Positions 53,940 to 62,910 of a stretch of DNA of 64,000 nt are shown one piece after another. Numbering within the stretch: position 1 is the first letter of the stretch; every line of letters starts with the position of its first letter. A model generated the notes under the pieces. That model made no database searches and had not been told where the DNA came from. It was given only the letters and a program-made list of their open reading frames with translations. Made by a program: the position numbers and the translations under genes. Origin of the DNA: Vibrio marisflavi CECT 7928 (GTDB taxonomy: Bacteria; Pseudomonadota; Gammaproteobacteria; Enterobacterales; Vibrionaceae); NCBI RefSeq assembly GCF_921294215.1, contig NZ_CAKLDM010000002.1:2666001-2730000 (forward strand), read 5' to 3'.

Positions 53940-54101
53940 CCTATCTTCCTAAAATTAAGACAAATGTAAACGTGTTGCTGAAAAATGGACGCAGAAGTGA
54001 AAAATTATACTTTTGGCATGCTGTCATTTGACTGGTAGAATGTCTAGAATTGACCCAGTTATTTTACGCCGTTTCGGCAGAATTCAATTATTTGAGTGTA
54101 T

Positions 54102-54623
54102 ATGTCTGTATTAGAAGTATTAACGTTTCCCGACGATCGCCTACGCACTGTCGCTAAACCGGTCAAAGAAGTGACCCCAGAACTTCAAAAATTTATCGAC
54201 GATATGATCGAAACGATGTACGACGAAGAAGGGATTGGTTTAGCCGCAACCCAAGTCGACTTTCATCAAAGAATCGTTGTGATTGATGTCTCTGAAACTC
54301 GTGATCAACCAATGGTGCTGATTAACCCAGAGATCACTGAAAAACGTGGTGATGACGGTATCGAAGAAGGCTGCCTTTCTGTCCCTGGAGCGCGTGCTCT
54401 TGTGCCAAGAGCTGCAGAAGTATCAGTAAAAGCGCTCGATCGTGACGGCAAAGAATTCACTTTTGATGCTGACGACTTATTAGCAATCTGTGTTCAGCAT
54501 GAATTGGATCACTTAGAAGGTAAGCTGTTTGTCGACTATCTATCGCCGCTGAAACGTAAGCGCATCCAAGACAAACTCGCCAAAATTAAGCGTTATAACG
54601 AAAAACAAGCCAACAAAGGGTAA
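54102..54623 (+). CDS. def: Peptide deformylase
   Basis: 173 aa. Def removes the formyl group from new proteins. The three metal/active-site motifs are [18 protein letters not shown] and QHELDHLEG. The ATG at 54102 ([15 protein letters not shown]) matches other Vibrio; a GTG two codons upstream is possible. First gene of def-fmt-rsmB-trkA-trkH. Confidence 0.98.
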   Translation: MSVLEVLTFPDDRLRTVAKPVKEVTPELQKFIDDMIETMYDEEGIGLAATQVDFHQRIVVIDVSETRDQPMVLINPEITEKRGDDGIEEGCLSVPGARALVPRAAEVSVKALDRDGKEFTFDADDLLAICVQHELDHLEGKLFVDYLSPLKRKRIQDKLAKIKRYNEKQANKG

Positions 54624-54656
54624 CTTGTTTACCCTTTAGTTATAAGGAAGCCTACC

Positions 54657-55604
54657 TTGAGCTCGTCTTTAAAAATTGTATTTGCAGGTACTCCTGATTT
54701 CGCCGCCAGACATTTGGCGGCGTTATTGTCTTCACAGCATGAAGTTGTTGCTGTTTATACTCAGCCCGACCGCCCTGCGGGTCGAGGAAAGAAGCTCACT
54801 GCTAGCCCAGTTAAATGCCTAGCACTAGAGCACAATATTCCAGTATATCAACCAGAAAACTTCAAGTCTGACGAAGCTAAGCAAGAGCTAGCTAACCTCA
54901 ACGCCGATATTATGGTGGTTGTCGCTTACGGCTTACTGCTGCCCCAAGCGGTGCTCGATACACCGAAGCTAGGCTGTATTAACGTACACGGATCTATATT
55001 GCCTAGATGGCGTGGCGCAGCTCCTATTCAGCGCTCTATTTGGGCTGGCGATAAAGAAACAGGTGTCACCATCATGCAGATGGACATCGGCCTTGATACT
55101 GGAGATATGCTGCATATTGCTACTCTGCCGATTGAAGCTCATGACACCAGCGCTTCTATGTATGAAAAGCTTGCTGAGCTTGGCCCTAATGCACTCGTTA
55201 AGACACTGTCAGATATCGCATCAGATAAAGTTAAGCCAATCAAACAAGACGAGGCTCTTGCTAATTATGCTCAGAAGCTGTCAAAACAAGAGGCAAAGAT
55301 CGATTGGAATGACAACGCTGAACACATTGAACGCTGTGTGCGCGCATTTAACCCTTGGCCGATGAGTCACTTTTCCGTTGCCGACAACAACGTTAAAGTT
55401 TGGCAAAGCCGCGTCGAGAATACGACATGTGAACAAGCGCCGGGAACGGTGATTAAAGCTGACAAAACAGGAATCTATATCGCCACTGGTGAATCTGTTT
55501 TGGTGCTTGAATCTATTCAAATTCCAGGCAAAAAGGCGATGTCTGTACAAGACATATTGAACTCACGCTCAGACTGGTTTGCCGTCGGTACTCAACTAAA
55601 CTAG
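54657..55604 (+). CDS. fmt: Methionyl-tRNA formyltransferase
   Basis: 315 aa. Fmt formylates initiator Met-tRNA with 10-formyl-THF, the counterpart of Def. It starts at a TTG (54657) with AAGGAAG upstream; the next in-frame starts would lose [12 protein letters not shown]. The catalytic region [18 protein letters not shown] and the C-terminal tRNA-binding domain are present. 33 bases after def. Confidence 0.97.
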   Translation: MSSSLKIVFAGTPDFAARHLAALLSSQHEVVAVYTQPDRPAGRGKKLTASPVKCLALEHNIPVYQPENFKSDEAKQELANLNADIMVVVAYGLLLPQAVLDTPKLGCINVHGSILPRWRGAAPIQRSIWAGDKETGVTIMQMDIGLDTGDMLHIATLPIEAHDTSASMYEKLAELGPNALVKTLSDIASDKVKPIKQDEALANYAQKLSKQEAKIDWNDNAEHIERCVRAFNPWPMSHFSVADNNVKVWQSRVENTTCEQAPGTVIKADKTGIYIATGESVLVLESIQIPGKKAMSVQDILNSRSDWFAVGTQLN

Positions 55605-55611
55605 TCATAAA

Positions 55612-55638
55612 GCCTGCCGCAATATGACTTCGGCAGGC
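55612..55638 (+). other. Hairpin between fmt and rsmB without T tract
   Basis: GCCTGCCG (55612-55619) pairs with CGGCAGGC (55631-55638). No T run follows, so it is unlikely to stop transcription fully; it may limit or stabilise the operon mRNA. Confidence 0.55.
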
Positions 55639-55682
55639 CGTCATTTCAGGGCAGAGATGTCCTCTACTTTAAGGTAACAGCT

Positions 55683-56960
55683 ATGAATGTTCGCGCTGCC
55701 GCTGCCAACGTTTTATATCAAGTTGTAGATAAAGGCGTTTCTCTATCTTCAGCTCTTCCCTCCGCACAGCAATCCATCAAACCTAGAGACCATGCTCTAT
55801 TGCAAGAAATTTGCTACGGCGCTTTGCGTTACTTGCCGCGTCTAGAGTCTATTAGTGGGAAATTGATGGATAAACCTCTGAGAGGAAAGCAGCGGGTATT
55901 TCATCATTTGATTCTCGTGGGCATCTATCAGCTGAGCTTTATGCGTATTCCAGCTCATGCTGCTGTGGGAGAAACGGTAGAGGCAACGAAAACACTCAAA
56001 GGCCCCCGCCTTAGAGGTTTAATCAATGCGGTCTTGAGAAATTACCAACGCAACCAACAAGAGCTGGATCAGTTTTCAGTTAGCCACAACGCAGGTAAAT
56101 ATGCCCACCCGAGTTGGCTTCTCAAGCTGCTAGAACAAAGTTATCCGGAACAATGGCAAAACATCGTTGAATCGAACAATTGCAAAGCGCCAATGTGGCT
56201 AAGAGTCAATCGTAAGCATCATACAAGGGACGAGTATCTTGAGTTGCTGAGCGAGCAAGATATCGAAGGTATCGCACACCCAGAAGCACGCGATGCTATC
56301 AAGCTAGCGAATGCTTGTGATGTCACTAAGCTGCCCGGTTTCGAGCAAGGCTGGGTTTCTGTGCAAGACGCTGCCGCTCAACTATCTGTAGAATATTTAC
56401 AACCACAAGCTGGCGAACTTATCTTGGATTGCTGCGCCGCACCCGGCGGTAAAACAGCTCACATTCTAGAACGCAACGACAATGTACAGGTTGTCGCACT
56501 AGATTGCGATGAGACTCGTTTAAAGCGAGTACAGGAAAACCTGCAGCGTTTAAACTTAAAAGCGCAAGTGATCTGTGGCGACGCAAGAAACCCTCAAGAT
56601 TGGTGGACTGGCGATAAATTTGACCGAATTCTTCTCGATGCGCCTTGCTCTGCATTAGGTGTTGTTCGCAGGCACCCAGACATCAAGTGGCTGCGTCGCG
56701 CGGAAGACATATCAGCCCTTGCAACATTGCAAAGCGAAATCATTGATGCGATGTGGCAGCAGTTAAAATCGGGTGGCACCATGGTCTACGCGACTTGCTC
56801 CATCACACCGCAAGAAAACGCAGAACAAGTGAAAGCTTTCTTAGCAAGAACGGCCGATGCCGAGTTAACCGGCAGCGACAAGTCGAATCCAGGGAGACAA
56901 ATATTGCCTGGAGAAGACGATATGGATGGTTTCTACTATGCAGTTATCAAAAAGAGCTGA
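55683..56960 (+). CDS. rsmB: 16S rRNA m5C967 methyltransferase RsmB
   Basis: 425 aa. RsmB methylates C967 of 16S rRNA with SAM. An N-terminal NusB-like RNA-binding domain (1-130) precedes the methyltransferase domain with [10 protein letters not shown] (SAM site), DAPCSALGV (Cys of motif IV) and YATCSIT (catalytic Cys of motif VI). ATG at 55683 after AAGG. Part of the def-fmt-rsmB group. Confidence 0.97.
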   Translation: MNVRAAAANVLYQVVDKGVSLSSALPSAQQSIKPRDHALLQEICYGALRYLPRLESISGKLMDKPLRGKQRVFHHLILVGIYQLSFMRIPAHAAVGETVEATKTLKGPRLRGLINAVLRNYQRNQQELDQFSVSHNAGKYAHPSWLLKLLEQSYPEQWQNIVESNNCKAPMWLRVNRKHHTRDEYLELLSEQDIEGIAHPEARDAIKLANACDVTKLPGFEQGWVSVQDAAAQLSVEYLQPQAGELILDCCAAPGGKTAHILERNDNVQVVALDCDETRLKRVQENLQRLNLKAQVICGDARNPQDWWTGDKFDRILLDAPCSALGVVRRHPDIKWLRRAEDISALATLQSEIIDAMWQQLKSGGTMVYATCSITPQENAEQVKAFLARTADAELTGSDKSNPGRQILPGEDDMDGFYYAVIKKS

Positions 56961-57022
56961 TCAACATAGCCATTCGTAGACAAAAGATTCATGGTATTTA
57001 AGGATAAGCTAGAGAATTCAAT

Positions 57023-58399
57023 ATGAAAATCATCATTCTTGGTGCAGGTCAGGTCGGCGGAACACTCGCGGAAAACCTAGTGGGTGAAAACAATGACATA
57101 ACCATTGTTGACAAAAACAACGAGCGGCTACGTGAGTTACAAGACAAATATGACTTGCGGGTCGTCAATGGTTACGCCAGTCACCCTCATGTTTTACAAG
57201 AAGCGGGGGCACAAGATGCCGATATGCTTGTTGCTGTAACCAACATGGATGAAACCAATATGGCGGCCTGTCAGGTCGCTTTTTCTCTGTTTAATACTCC
57301 CAACCGCGTCGCCCGTATTCGCTCTCCGCAATACTTGATGGAAAAAGACGCTCTGTTTAAATCTGGCGCTATTCCTGTTGATCACCTCATTGCACCCGAA
57401 GAGCTTGTGACTAGCTACATTGAGCGCTTGATTCAGTATCCCGGCGCATTGCAAGTCGTCAGCTTCGCCGAAGAAAGAGTTAGCTTAGTTGCTGTTAAAG
57501 CTTACTACGGGGGTCCTTTAGTCGGTAACGCTCTCTCCGCTCTACGCGAGCACATGCCTCACATTGATACTCGCGTTGCGGCGATTTTCCGCCAAGGCAG
57601 ACCAATTCGACCTCAAGGTACAACGGTTATCGAAGCAGATGACGAAGTATTTTTCGTTGCTGCGAGTAACCATATTCGCTCTGTCATTAGTGAACTGCAA
57701 CGCCTTGAGCGACCTTATCGTCGCATCATGATAGTTGGTGGCGGTAACATTGGTGCAAGCTTAGCGAAAAGGCTTGAGCAGTCGTACAGCGTAAAACTCA
57801 TTGAACGCAACTACCAACGGGCAGAAAAGCTATCGGAAGAGCTGGAAGATACCATCGTATTCTGTGGTGATGCCGCCGATCAAGAACTTCTCACAGAAGA
57901 AAATATCGACCAAGTAGACGTATTCATCGCGCTAACCAACGAAGATGAAACCAACATCATGTCGGCAATGCTTGCTAAACGAATGGGCGCCAAGAAGGTT
58001 ATGGTGCTCATCCAACGAGGAGCTTACGTAGACTTGGTACAAGGCGGAGCAATTGATGTGGCCATCTCTCCACAGCAAGCGACCATTTCAGCCCTACTGA
58101 CCCATGTACGTCGTGCGGACATCGTGAATGTATCTTCTCTACGTCGCGGCGCGGCAGAAGCAATCGAAGCCATTGCGCACGGTGACGAAACCACCTCTAA
58201 AGTTGTCGGCCGAGCTATCAGTGACATCAAACTGCCTCCGGGTACCACCATTGGTGCTATTGTCCGTGGCGAAGAAGTATTGATTGCTCATGATAGAACC
58301 GTGATAGAGCAAGATGATCACGTTGTGATGTTCTTGGTCGACAAAAAGTACGTGCCTGATGTAGAAGCTTTATTCCAACCAAGTCCATTTTTCCTTTAG
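57023..58399 (+). CDS. trkA: Trk potassium uptake regulator TrkA
   Basis: 458 aa. TrkA is the cytoplasmic NAD(H)/nucleotide-binding gating subunit of the Trk K+ system. Two RCK units are visible, each with a Rossmann GxGxx[14 protein letters not shown] at residues 7-19 and [13 protein letters not shown] near 240. trkH follows after 12 bases, so gating subunit and channel are made together. Confidence 0.98.
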   Translation: MKIIILGAGQVGGTLAENLVGENNDITIVDKNNERLRELQDKYDLRVVNGYASHPHVLQEAGAQDADMLVAVTNMDETNMAACQVAFSLFNTPNRVARIRSPQYLMEKDALFKSGAIPVDHLIAPEELVTSYIERLIQYPGALQVVSFAEERVSLVAVKAYYGGPLVGNALSALREHMPHIDTRVAAIFRQGRPIRPQGTTVIEADDEVFFVAASNHIRSVISELQRLERPYRRIMIVGGGNIGASLAKRLEQSYSVKLIERNYQRAEKLSEELEDTIVFCGDAADQELLTEENIDQVDVFIALTNEDETNIMSAMLAKRMGAKKVMVLIQRGAYVDLVQGGAIDVAISPQQATISALLTHVRRADIVNVSSLRRGAAEAIEAIAHGDETTSKVVGRAISDIKLPPGTTIGAIVRGEEVLIAHDRTVIEQDDHVVMFLVDKKYVPDVEALFQPSPFFL

Positions 58400-58411
58400 G
58401 TTGAAATTACT

Positions 58412-59857
58412 ATGGTCAACTTTCGTCCAGTACTGTTTGTTATAGGGCTAGTTTTATCAAAACTGGCTTTATTTATGTACGTCCCGACTGTTGTGGCATT
58501 TTTTACCGGAACAGGCGGATTTATCGAGTTCGCCAAAGCGGTCATCATTACTCACATTGTCTCACTTATATGCTTGTCATTTGGTAAAACCAAATCATTT
58601 AAGCTCAATGTACGTGACATGTTTTTGATCACCAGCTTAGTCTGGATGATCACCAGCATATTCGCGGCACTGCCGTTTGTTTTTATCAACCACATTAGTT
58701 TCACAGACGCCTATTTCGAAACCATGTCTGGCCTTACCACAACGGGCTCAACGGTGCTTAGCGGGCTTGAGAGCATGGCGCCAAGTGTCATCTTGTGGCG
58801 CTCGATATTGCAGTGGATTGGTGGTGTCGGCTTTATTGTTATGGCTGTTGCCATCTTACCGATGCTAAACGTCGGTGGTATGAAACTATTCCAAACCGAA
58901 TCCTCAGATTGGTCAGACAAAAGCAGCCCAAGAGCAAAAACAGTGGCAAAAAATATTGTTGCCGTTTATTTGGTACTCACTGCATTGTGTATTCTAGGCT
59001 ACAAGCTTGCAGGTATGAGTTTGTTTGATGCGATTAACCACGCATTCACGACTCTATCCACCGGTGGTTACTCTACAACAGACAGTTCGATGAATCGCTT
59101 TTCTCATGCTGCTGACTGGGTTGGCACCTTGTTTATGTTTCTTGGCGGCTTACCGTTTCTTCTATTTGTAACCGCCATCAAAAAGCGCAGGCCCAAAACT
59201 GTACTCCTTGATGAACAAGTAAAAGGCTTTTTCTACTTAGTTCTCATCTCTAGTTTGTCTATTGCGATTTGGATGACCTTAAGAGACGGCTATCATCCAC
59301 TAGACGCACTTAGATTATCAATGTTCAATGTAGTGTCAGTTCTTACCACTACTGGCTATGGCCTTGGTGACTTCACAGCTTGGGGCGCACTGCCCACCAC
59401 TATTTTTGCTGTGTTACTCATGATAGGCGCATGTTCTGGTTCAACAGCGGGCGGCATTAAGATTTTCCGCTTCCAAATTGCCATGACGCTTCTTAAAAAA
59501 CAGATGATGAAACTGATTCATCCATCAGGTGTTTTTGTACAAAAATACAATAGCCGACCAGTAACAGATGATATCGTGCGCTCTTTGGTTGCTTTTACTT
59601 TGATGTACTTTATTACCATCATTGGACTTTCTGCGTTTCTGAGTGCGCTAGGCTTAGATCCAGTGACAAGTATTTCGGGCTCAATAACTGCTGTTGCTAA
59701 TGTTGGGCCGGGTATGGGACCAATTATTGGACCAACCGGAAACTTCGCACCTCTCCCAGATGCAGCTAAATGGGCTCTTAGTCTTGGCATGCTTATGGGT
59801 CGTTTAGAAATACTCACCTTGTTGGTGTTATTCTTCCCTGCTTTTTGGAGACGCTAG
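58412..59857 (+). CDS. trkH: Trk potassium uptake channel TrkH
   Basis: 481 aa, inner-membrane K+ channel. Four pore-loop repeats of the SKT type are visible through their selectivity glycines (SGLTTTGSTVL, TLSTGGYSTTDSSM, VLTTTGYGLGDF, VANVGPGMGP), with about ten membrane helices. ATG at 58412. Confidence 0.97.
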   Translation: MVNFRPVLFVIGLVLSKLALFMYVPTVVAFFTGTGGFIEFAKAVIITHIVSLICLSFGKTKSFKLNVRDMFLITSLVWMITSIFAALPFVFINHISFTDAYFETMSGLTTTGSTVLSGLESMAPSVILWRSILQWIGGVGFIVMAVAILPMLNVGGMKLFQTESSDWSDKSSPRAKTVAKNIVAVYLVLTALCILGYKLAGMSLFDAINHAFTTLSTGGYSTTDSSMNRFSHAADWVGTLFMFLGGLPFLLFVTAIKKRRPKTVLLDEQVKGFFYLVLISSLSIAIWMTLRDGYHPLDALRLSMFNVVSVLTTTGYGLGDFTAWGALPTTIFAVLLMIGACSGSTAGGIKIFRFQIAMTLLKKQMMKLIHPSGVFVQKYNSRPVTDDIVRSLVAFTLMYFITIIGLSAFLSALGLDPVTSISGSITAVANVGPGMGPIIGPTGNFAPLPDAAKWALSLGMLMGRLEILTLLVLFFPAFWRR

Positions 59858-59880
59858 TGTAAGTTGCTGGCAACAAAACT

Positions 59881-60438
59881 ATGAAAAGACGACTAATACT
59901 ACTTTTACTAATGATTGCCCCGCTAAGTTATGCAAGCGAGGTTGTTGTACTTAAAGATGGACGTAAAGTGCAGCTCAACGATAATTTTACTTGGCAGTAT
60001 GTCCAAACAGATAGCCAGAAAAAGCAAGAAACAAAGCCAGCTTCGGCTGTCCCAACGATTCCGGTTATTAAACAACAGCCAAGTAGCTCGCTCACCATAC
60101 TTGGCGCCAACAAACCAACTCTACAATTAGAGAAGTCTGGTGTAGATGTGCTACTGGGCGCCTTACAATACCAATCTGGCAAGCTCATTATTCCAACATC
60201 AATCACGAACCAAGGTACGGAGTCAGTCATCTTGGTGACACTGGATATTACTATTACTGATGCTCAAGGAAATGTTCTAACAACACAAACTGTCAATGTC
60301 TGGGAATCAATAAAACGACTGGCTGACACTTACTTAAGGCCGCAAAGCCAAAGTGAAGGAAGAACAATCTCATTAGATGTAAATAAGCTGAAGCAGTATA
60401 AGATATCAGCTGCTATCACTCAGGTGGTGACTCGCTAG
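59881..60438 (+). CDS. DUF3157 family exported protein
   Basis: 185 aa. A signal peptide (MKRRLILLLLMIAPLSYA) leads into a short domain with DGRKVQLNDNFTWQYV, typical of DUF3157, and a C-terminal beta-rich domain (about 85-180). No catalytic motif is seen and function is unknown. It follows trkH by 23 bases, and its stop overlaps the stop of the converging trhA-like gene by four bases. Confidence 0.88.
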   Translation: MKRRLILLLLMIAPLSYASEVVVLKDGRKVQLNDNFTWQYVQTDSQKKQETKPASAVPTIPVIKQQPSSSLTILGANKPTLQLEKSGVDVLLGALQYQSGKLIIPTSITNQGTESVILVTLDITITDAQGNVLTTQTVNVWESIKRLADTYLRPQSQSEGRTISLDVNKLKQYKISAAITQVVTR

Positions 60439-61085
60439 ACTGGAGTCACATACAAATAAATGGCGAGGTAGTGGCAAACACTGCCTCCCAACACAAACAA
60501 ATGCCAAATAGCATGATTGTAAGGAAGCTTTTTGGCCGCATAAAAAATAGCGCCAACCGAATAAACTACGCCTCCCGCAGCTAATAAAATGATACCGTTA
60601 ACCTGTAAATGCAGCACCAGCTGATATATGACGATTAGCGACAGCCAACCCATCACCAAGTATGTTGCTAACGATAGCTTTTTATATCGATAAACAAAAA
60701 TCACTTTAAGTATCACGCCAGCAATTGCGAGCAACCAAATCACCACCATCAAGCCCACGGCGAGAGGTGTACGTAAGCTGACCAGCATAAACGGTGTATA
60801 GCTACCTGCGATAAGAAGAAAAATCGCGCAATGATCTAGCGTTTTCAGCCAGCGCTTTGCTTTGGGAGAAGGAACGGAGTGGTAAAGAGTTGAAGCTAAA
60901 AAAAGCAGAACCATACTTGAGCCGTATATGGCATAGCTCACGACACTCAAAGTATCCGCATGACTTTGATTGGCTTTAATCAGAAGGAGCACCAATCCAG
61001 CAATACTGACTATCAAGCCGACACCGTGAGTCAAAGCGTTCAACAGCTCTTCTTTCGGCGTATAACTGTTTGATACTGAACTCAT
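60435..61085 (-). CDS. Hemolysin III family membrane protein (TrhA/YqfA-like)
   Basis: 216 aa, seven hydrophobic segments in a PAQR/hemolysin III fold. Family markers: NALTHGVGLIVSI near the N terminus, FLASTLYHSVPS, LDHCAIFLLIAGSYTPF and, at the end, NHAIWHLFVLGGSVCHYLAI with the metal-type histidines. In E. coli the YqfA/TrhA family affects membrane energetics; haemolytic activity should not be assumed. I chose ATG 61085 because GAGGTG precedes it; the frame is open to 61127. Confidence 0.92.
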   Translation of the reverse strand: MSSVSNSYTPKEELLNALTHGVGLIVSIAGLVLLLIKANQSHADTLSVVSYAIYGSSMVLLFLASTLYHSVPSPKAKRWLKTLDHCAIFLLIAGSYTPFMLVSLRTPLAVGLMVVIWLLAIAGVILKVIFVYRYKKLSLATYLVMGWLSLIVIYQLVLHLQVNGIILLAAGGVVYSVGAIFYAAKKLPYNHAIWHLFVLGGSVCHYLAIYLYVTPV

Positions 61086-61157
61086 GGCACACCTCATCGG
61101 CCAAATCCGCAGCTCAGTATCACACATTTAGCTTACACGTGTAAGTTAAATTTTCAG

Positions 61158-61940
61158 CTAAAGGTACGTCTCTTCCAAATAGCTAATGACCGTGTCTCCC
61201 GCTTGCTCTGCGCTAGCCGATAAAGGAATGGATAGGTGGTGTGTCAGCTTACCTTCACTCAGCAAACTCGCTAACATGCCTTTAGTGCCCTTACGATTTC
61301 TATCTATCTCAAACCACATTTGCACATCCTCATCGGAGTAGTGACAAACCAATTCTAGCTCGCGCCAACAGCCATGATACGGGCCATCGATAGGAACAAA
61401 CTCAAACTCTTGCACATACGGCAATGGAAACCCTTCTACTGCCTCACACTCAACTTGCCGAATACGTAGGCCTTTATTCTCTAACGCAGAGAAAATACCA
61501 TCCATCAATGGATCCGGGCGAACGGTCAGTATGTCTTTATCTGTAGGATCGGGCGCTTTCGCTATATCCACATCAGTTTGAATCCAAACCTTAGTGTCTC
61601 CTATGGTGATAGGGGTATTCCAAGGAATATCTAGCTCAACATCAAAGTCACGTGTCTCACGAGGTGAGATAGCAAAGGAGTACGGGAGATCCCAAGTCAA
61701 AAGCGTATAGTGCTCATGTGCTCGTTTAAGTTCGTCAGAACTTTCGTCTAACGCCTCTTTGATATAACGACAACACAACCTTAAGTGAATGTTTTCAATT
61801 TCCTGCCGTTCACTTCCACCATAAAGGTGAATAGTAATATTGGCCTTTTTCCCAGGAAAAATGACATCTTGGCGCAGCACAGAGTCTACTTTGACCGAGC
61901 CAATTCCAAAGCTTGAGAGGGTTTTATTTATAAACGACAT
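61158..61940 (-). CDS. Spo0M-like arrestin-fold protein
   Basis: 260 aa. Resembles the sporulation-control protein Spo0M of Bacillus, an arrestin-fold family present in many non-sporulating bacteria, including Vibrio. The N-terminal beta-sandwich starts MSFINKTLSSFGIGSVKVDSVL and the second sandwich begins near 130. No enzyme motif. ATG at 61940 after GGAGGTG; an in-frame start at 61952 lacks spacing. Function in this organism is unknown. Confidence 0.88.
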   Translation of the reverse strand: MSFINKTLSSFGIGSVKVDSVLRQDVIFPGKKANITIHLYGGSERQEIENIHLRLCCRYIKEALDESSDELKRAHEHYTLLTWDLPYSFAISPRETRDFDVELDIPWNTPITIGDTKVWIQTDVDIAKAPDPTDKDILTVRPDPLMDGIFSALENKGLRIRQVECEAVEGFPLPYVQEFEFVPIDGPYHGCWRELELVCHYSDEDVQMWFEIDRNRKGTKGMLASLLSEGKLTHHLSIPLSASAEQAGDTVISYLEETYL

Positions 61941-62233
61941 CGACACCTCCATTTAGGTACTATTGATATTAATCTGGTTTACTATCGCAACTCAATGGAC
62001 CTATTTCACTATTTTAGTATCTTTACTAAAGATTAATTGTTTAACTATCGATCAAGACTATATTAAATGCTACCATTCTCGCGATATATGTTTTCGTATA
62101 TCAAGAGTTCCTGGATAGTGATTTGGATTGGCCGAAGCCAGAAGAGCCACCCTTCGTTTTGCTGTAGAAGTTCAACTCATTATTATTCAGGCCTATGAAT
62201 TGACAACGGATTGTCGGAGATTTAGGTAAACCA

Positions 62234-62326
62234 ATGCACCACACGCCTATTAGATTTGCACACAATAGTCGAAGTGCTGCGCGTCGTAGTGGCTTCGCTA
62301 CGACTCCAGTCGCCAAGAAAAAGTAG
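62234..62326 (+). CDS. Possible 30-residue basic protein (uncertain)
   Basis: ATG at 62234, stop at 62324-62326. The product starts MHHTPIRFAHN and ends PVAKKK; it is rich in Arg, Lys and His with no acidic residue. A weak ribosome site (TTAGGT) precedes it. It overlaps a hairpin GTCGTAG/CTACGAC (62283-62304). It may be a genuine small gene, a part of an sRNA, or chance. I do not recognise a family. Confidence 0.3.
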   Translation: MHHTPIRFAHNSRSAARRSGFATTPVAKKK

Positions 62327-62357
62327 TACATAGTTCTCGATGTAATACCTCATGATG

Positions 62358-62386
62358 AAAGCGCAGTTACCCTCTGCGCTTTTTTA
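62358..62386 (+). terminator. Intrinsic terminator upstream of yihD
   Basis: AAAGCGCAG (62358-62366) pairs with CTGCGCTTT (62374-62382), followed by more Ts. It lies about 100 bases before yihD and after no recognised gene, so some transcript ends here. Confidence 0.88.
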
Positions 62387-62484
62387 TATCTACTTGCTCA
62401 AACTTAAAAGCACACAAACTCCATTGGTATTTCAATACCAGTTTGATATTTTAAGGCGCAAAGTAAAGTGACTAGGAACTAATA

Positions 62485-62751
62485 ATGAATCAACACAGAA
62501 TCAATGAACTTCTGGATCTATTGAAGTCCGATTGGCTACAAGACTCCGATTTAAACTTACTCGAGTTTATCACTAAGCTTTCTCAAGAAGCTGGTTATAA
62601 AGACGACCTTGCTAAGCTGACTGACGACGTGCTCATTTATCATCTAAAAATGCGTAATAGTGACAGCAAAGAACAAATCCCCGGCTTGAAAAAAGATCAC
62701 GAAGAAGATTTTAAAACTGCTATTTTGAAAGCCAGAGGCATTATTTCCTAG
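62485..62751 (+). CDS. yihD: YihD family protein (DUF1040)
   Basis: 88 aa, small soluble protein of unknown function. It is very close to E. coli YihD over its whole length, with the block LTDDVLIYHLKMRNS and the C-terminal HEEDFKTAILKARG. ATG at 62485. Followed by ccoG after 159 bases. Confidence 0.93.
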   Translation: MNQHRINELLDLLKSDWLQDSDLNLLEFITKLSQEAGYKDDLAKLTDDVLIYHLKMRNSDSKEQIPGLKKDHEEDFKTAILKARGIIS

Positions 62752-62910
62752 CAACCAACAGTACCTGTTCATGCGTAACGCTCAATTTATGATCGCACAA
62801 AAGGACACGTACGTATCAACTGATTAAACTACCGCTTACGTGAGCGAAATTCGCTAGCTCATCACAGCTCTATTTACGTATTGGGCTAGCGTCTGAAGAA
62901 GGACCTTCAT

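Larger units (their letters stand above)
61941..62484. other. 544-base gap with sRNA- or small-gene-like features
   Basis: This stretch holds an inverted repeat GATATA/TATATC (62083-62102), TTGACA with an overlapping GACAA-CGGA-TTGTC repeat (62200-62215), a 30-codon frame (62234-62326), an internal hairpin and an intrinsic terminator (62358-62386). Details are given in the small frame and terminator entries. Confidence 0.6.

Noticed and set aside
62101..62331. A 76-codon frame on the minus strand
   Set aside because: It has no ribosome site, a composition unlike the neighbours, and lies opposite the small frame and hairpins; more likely chance.
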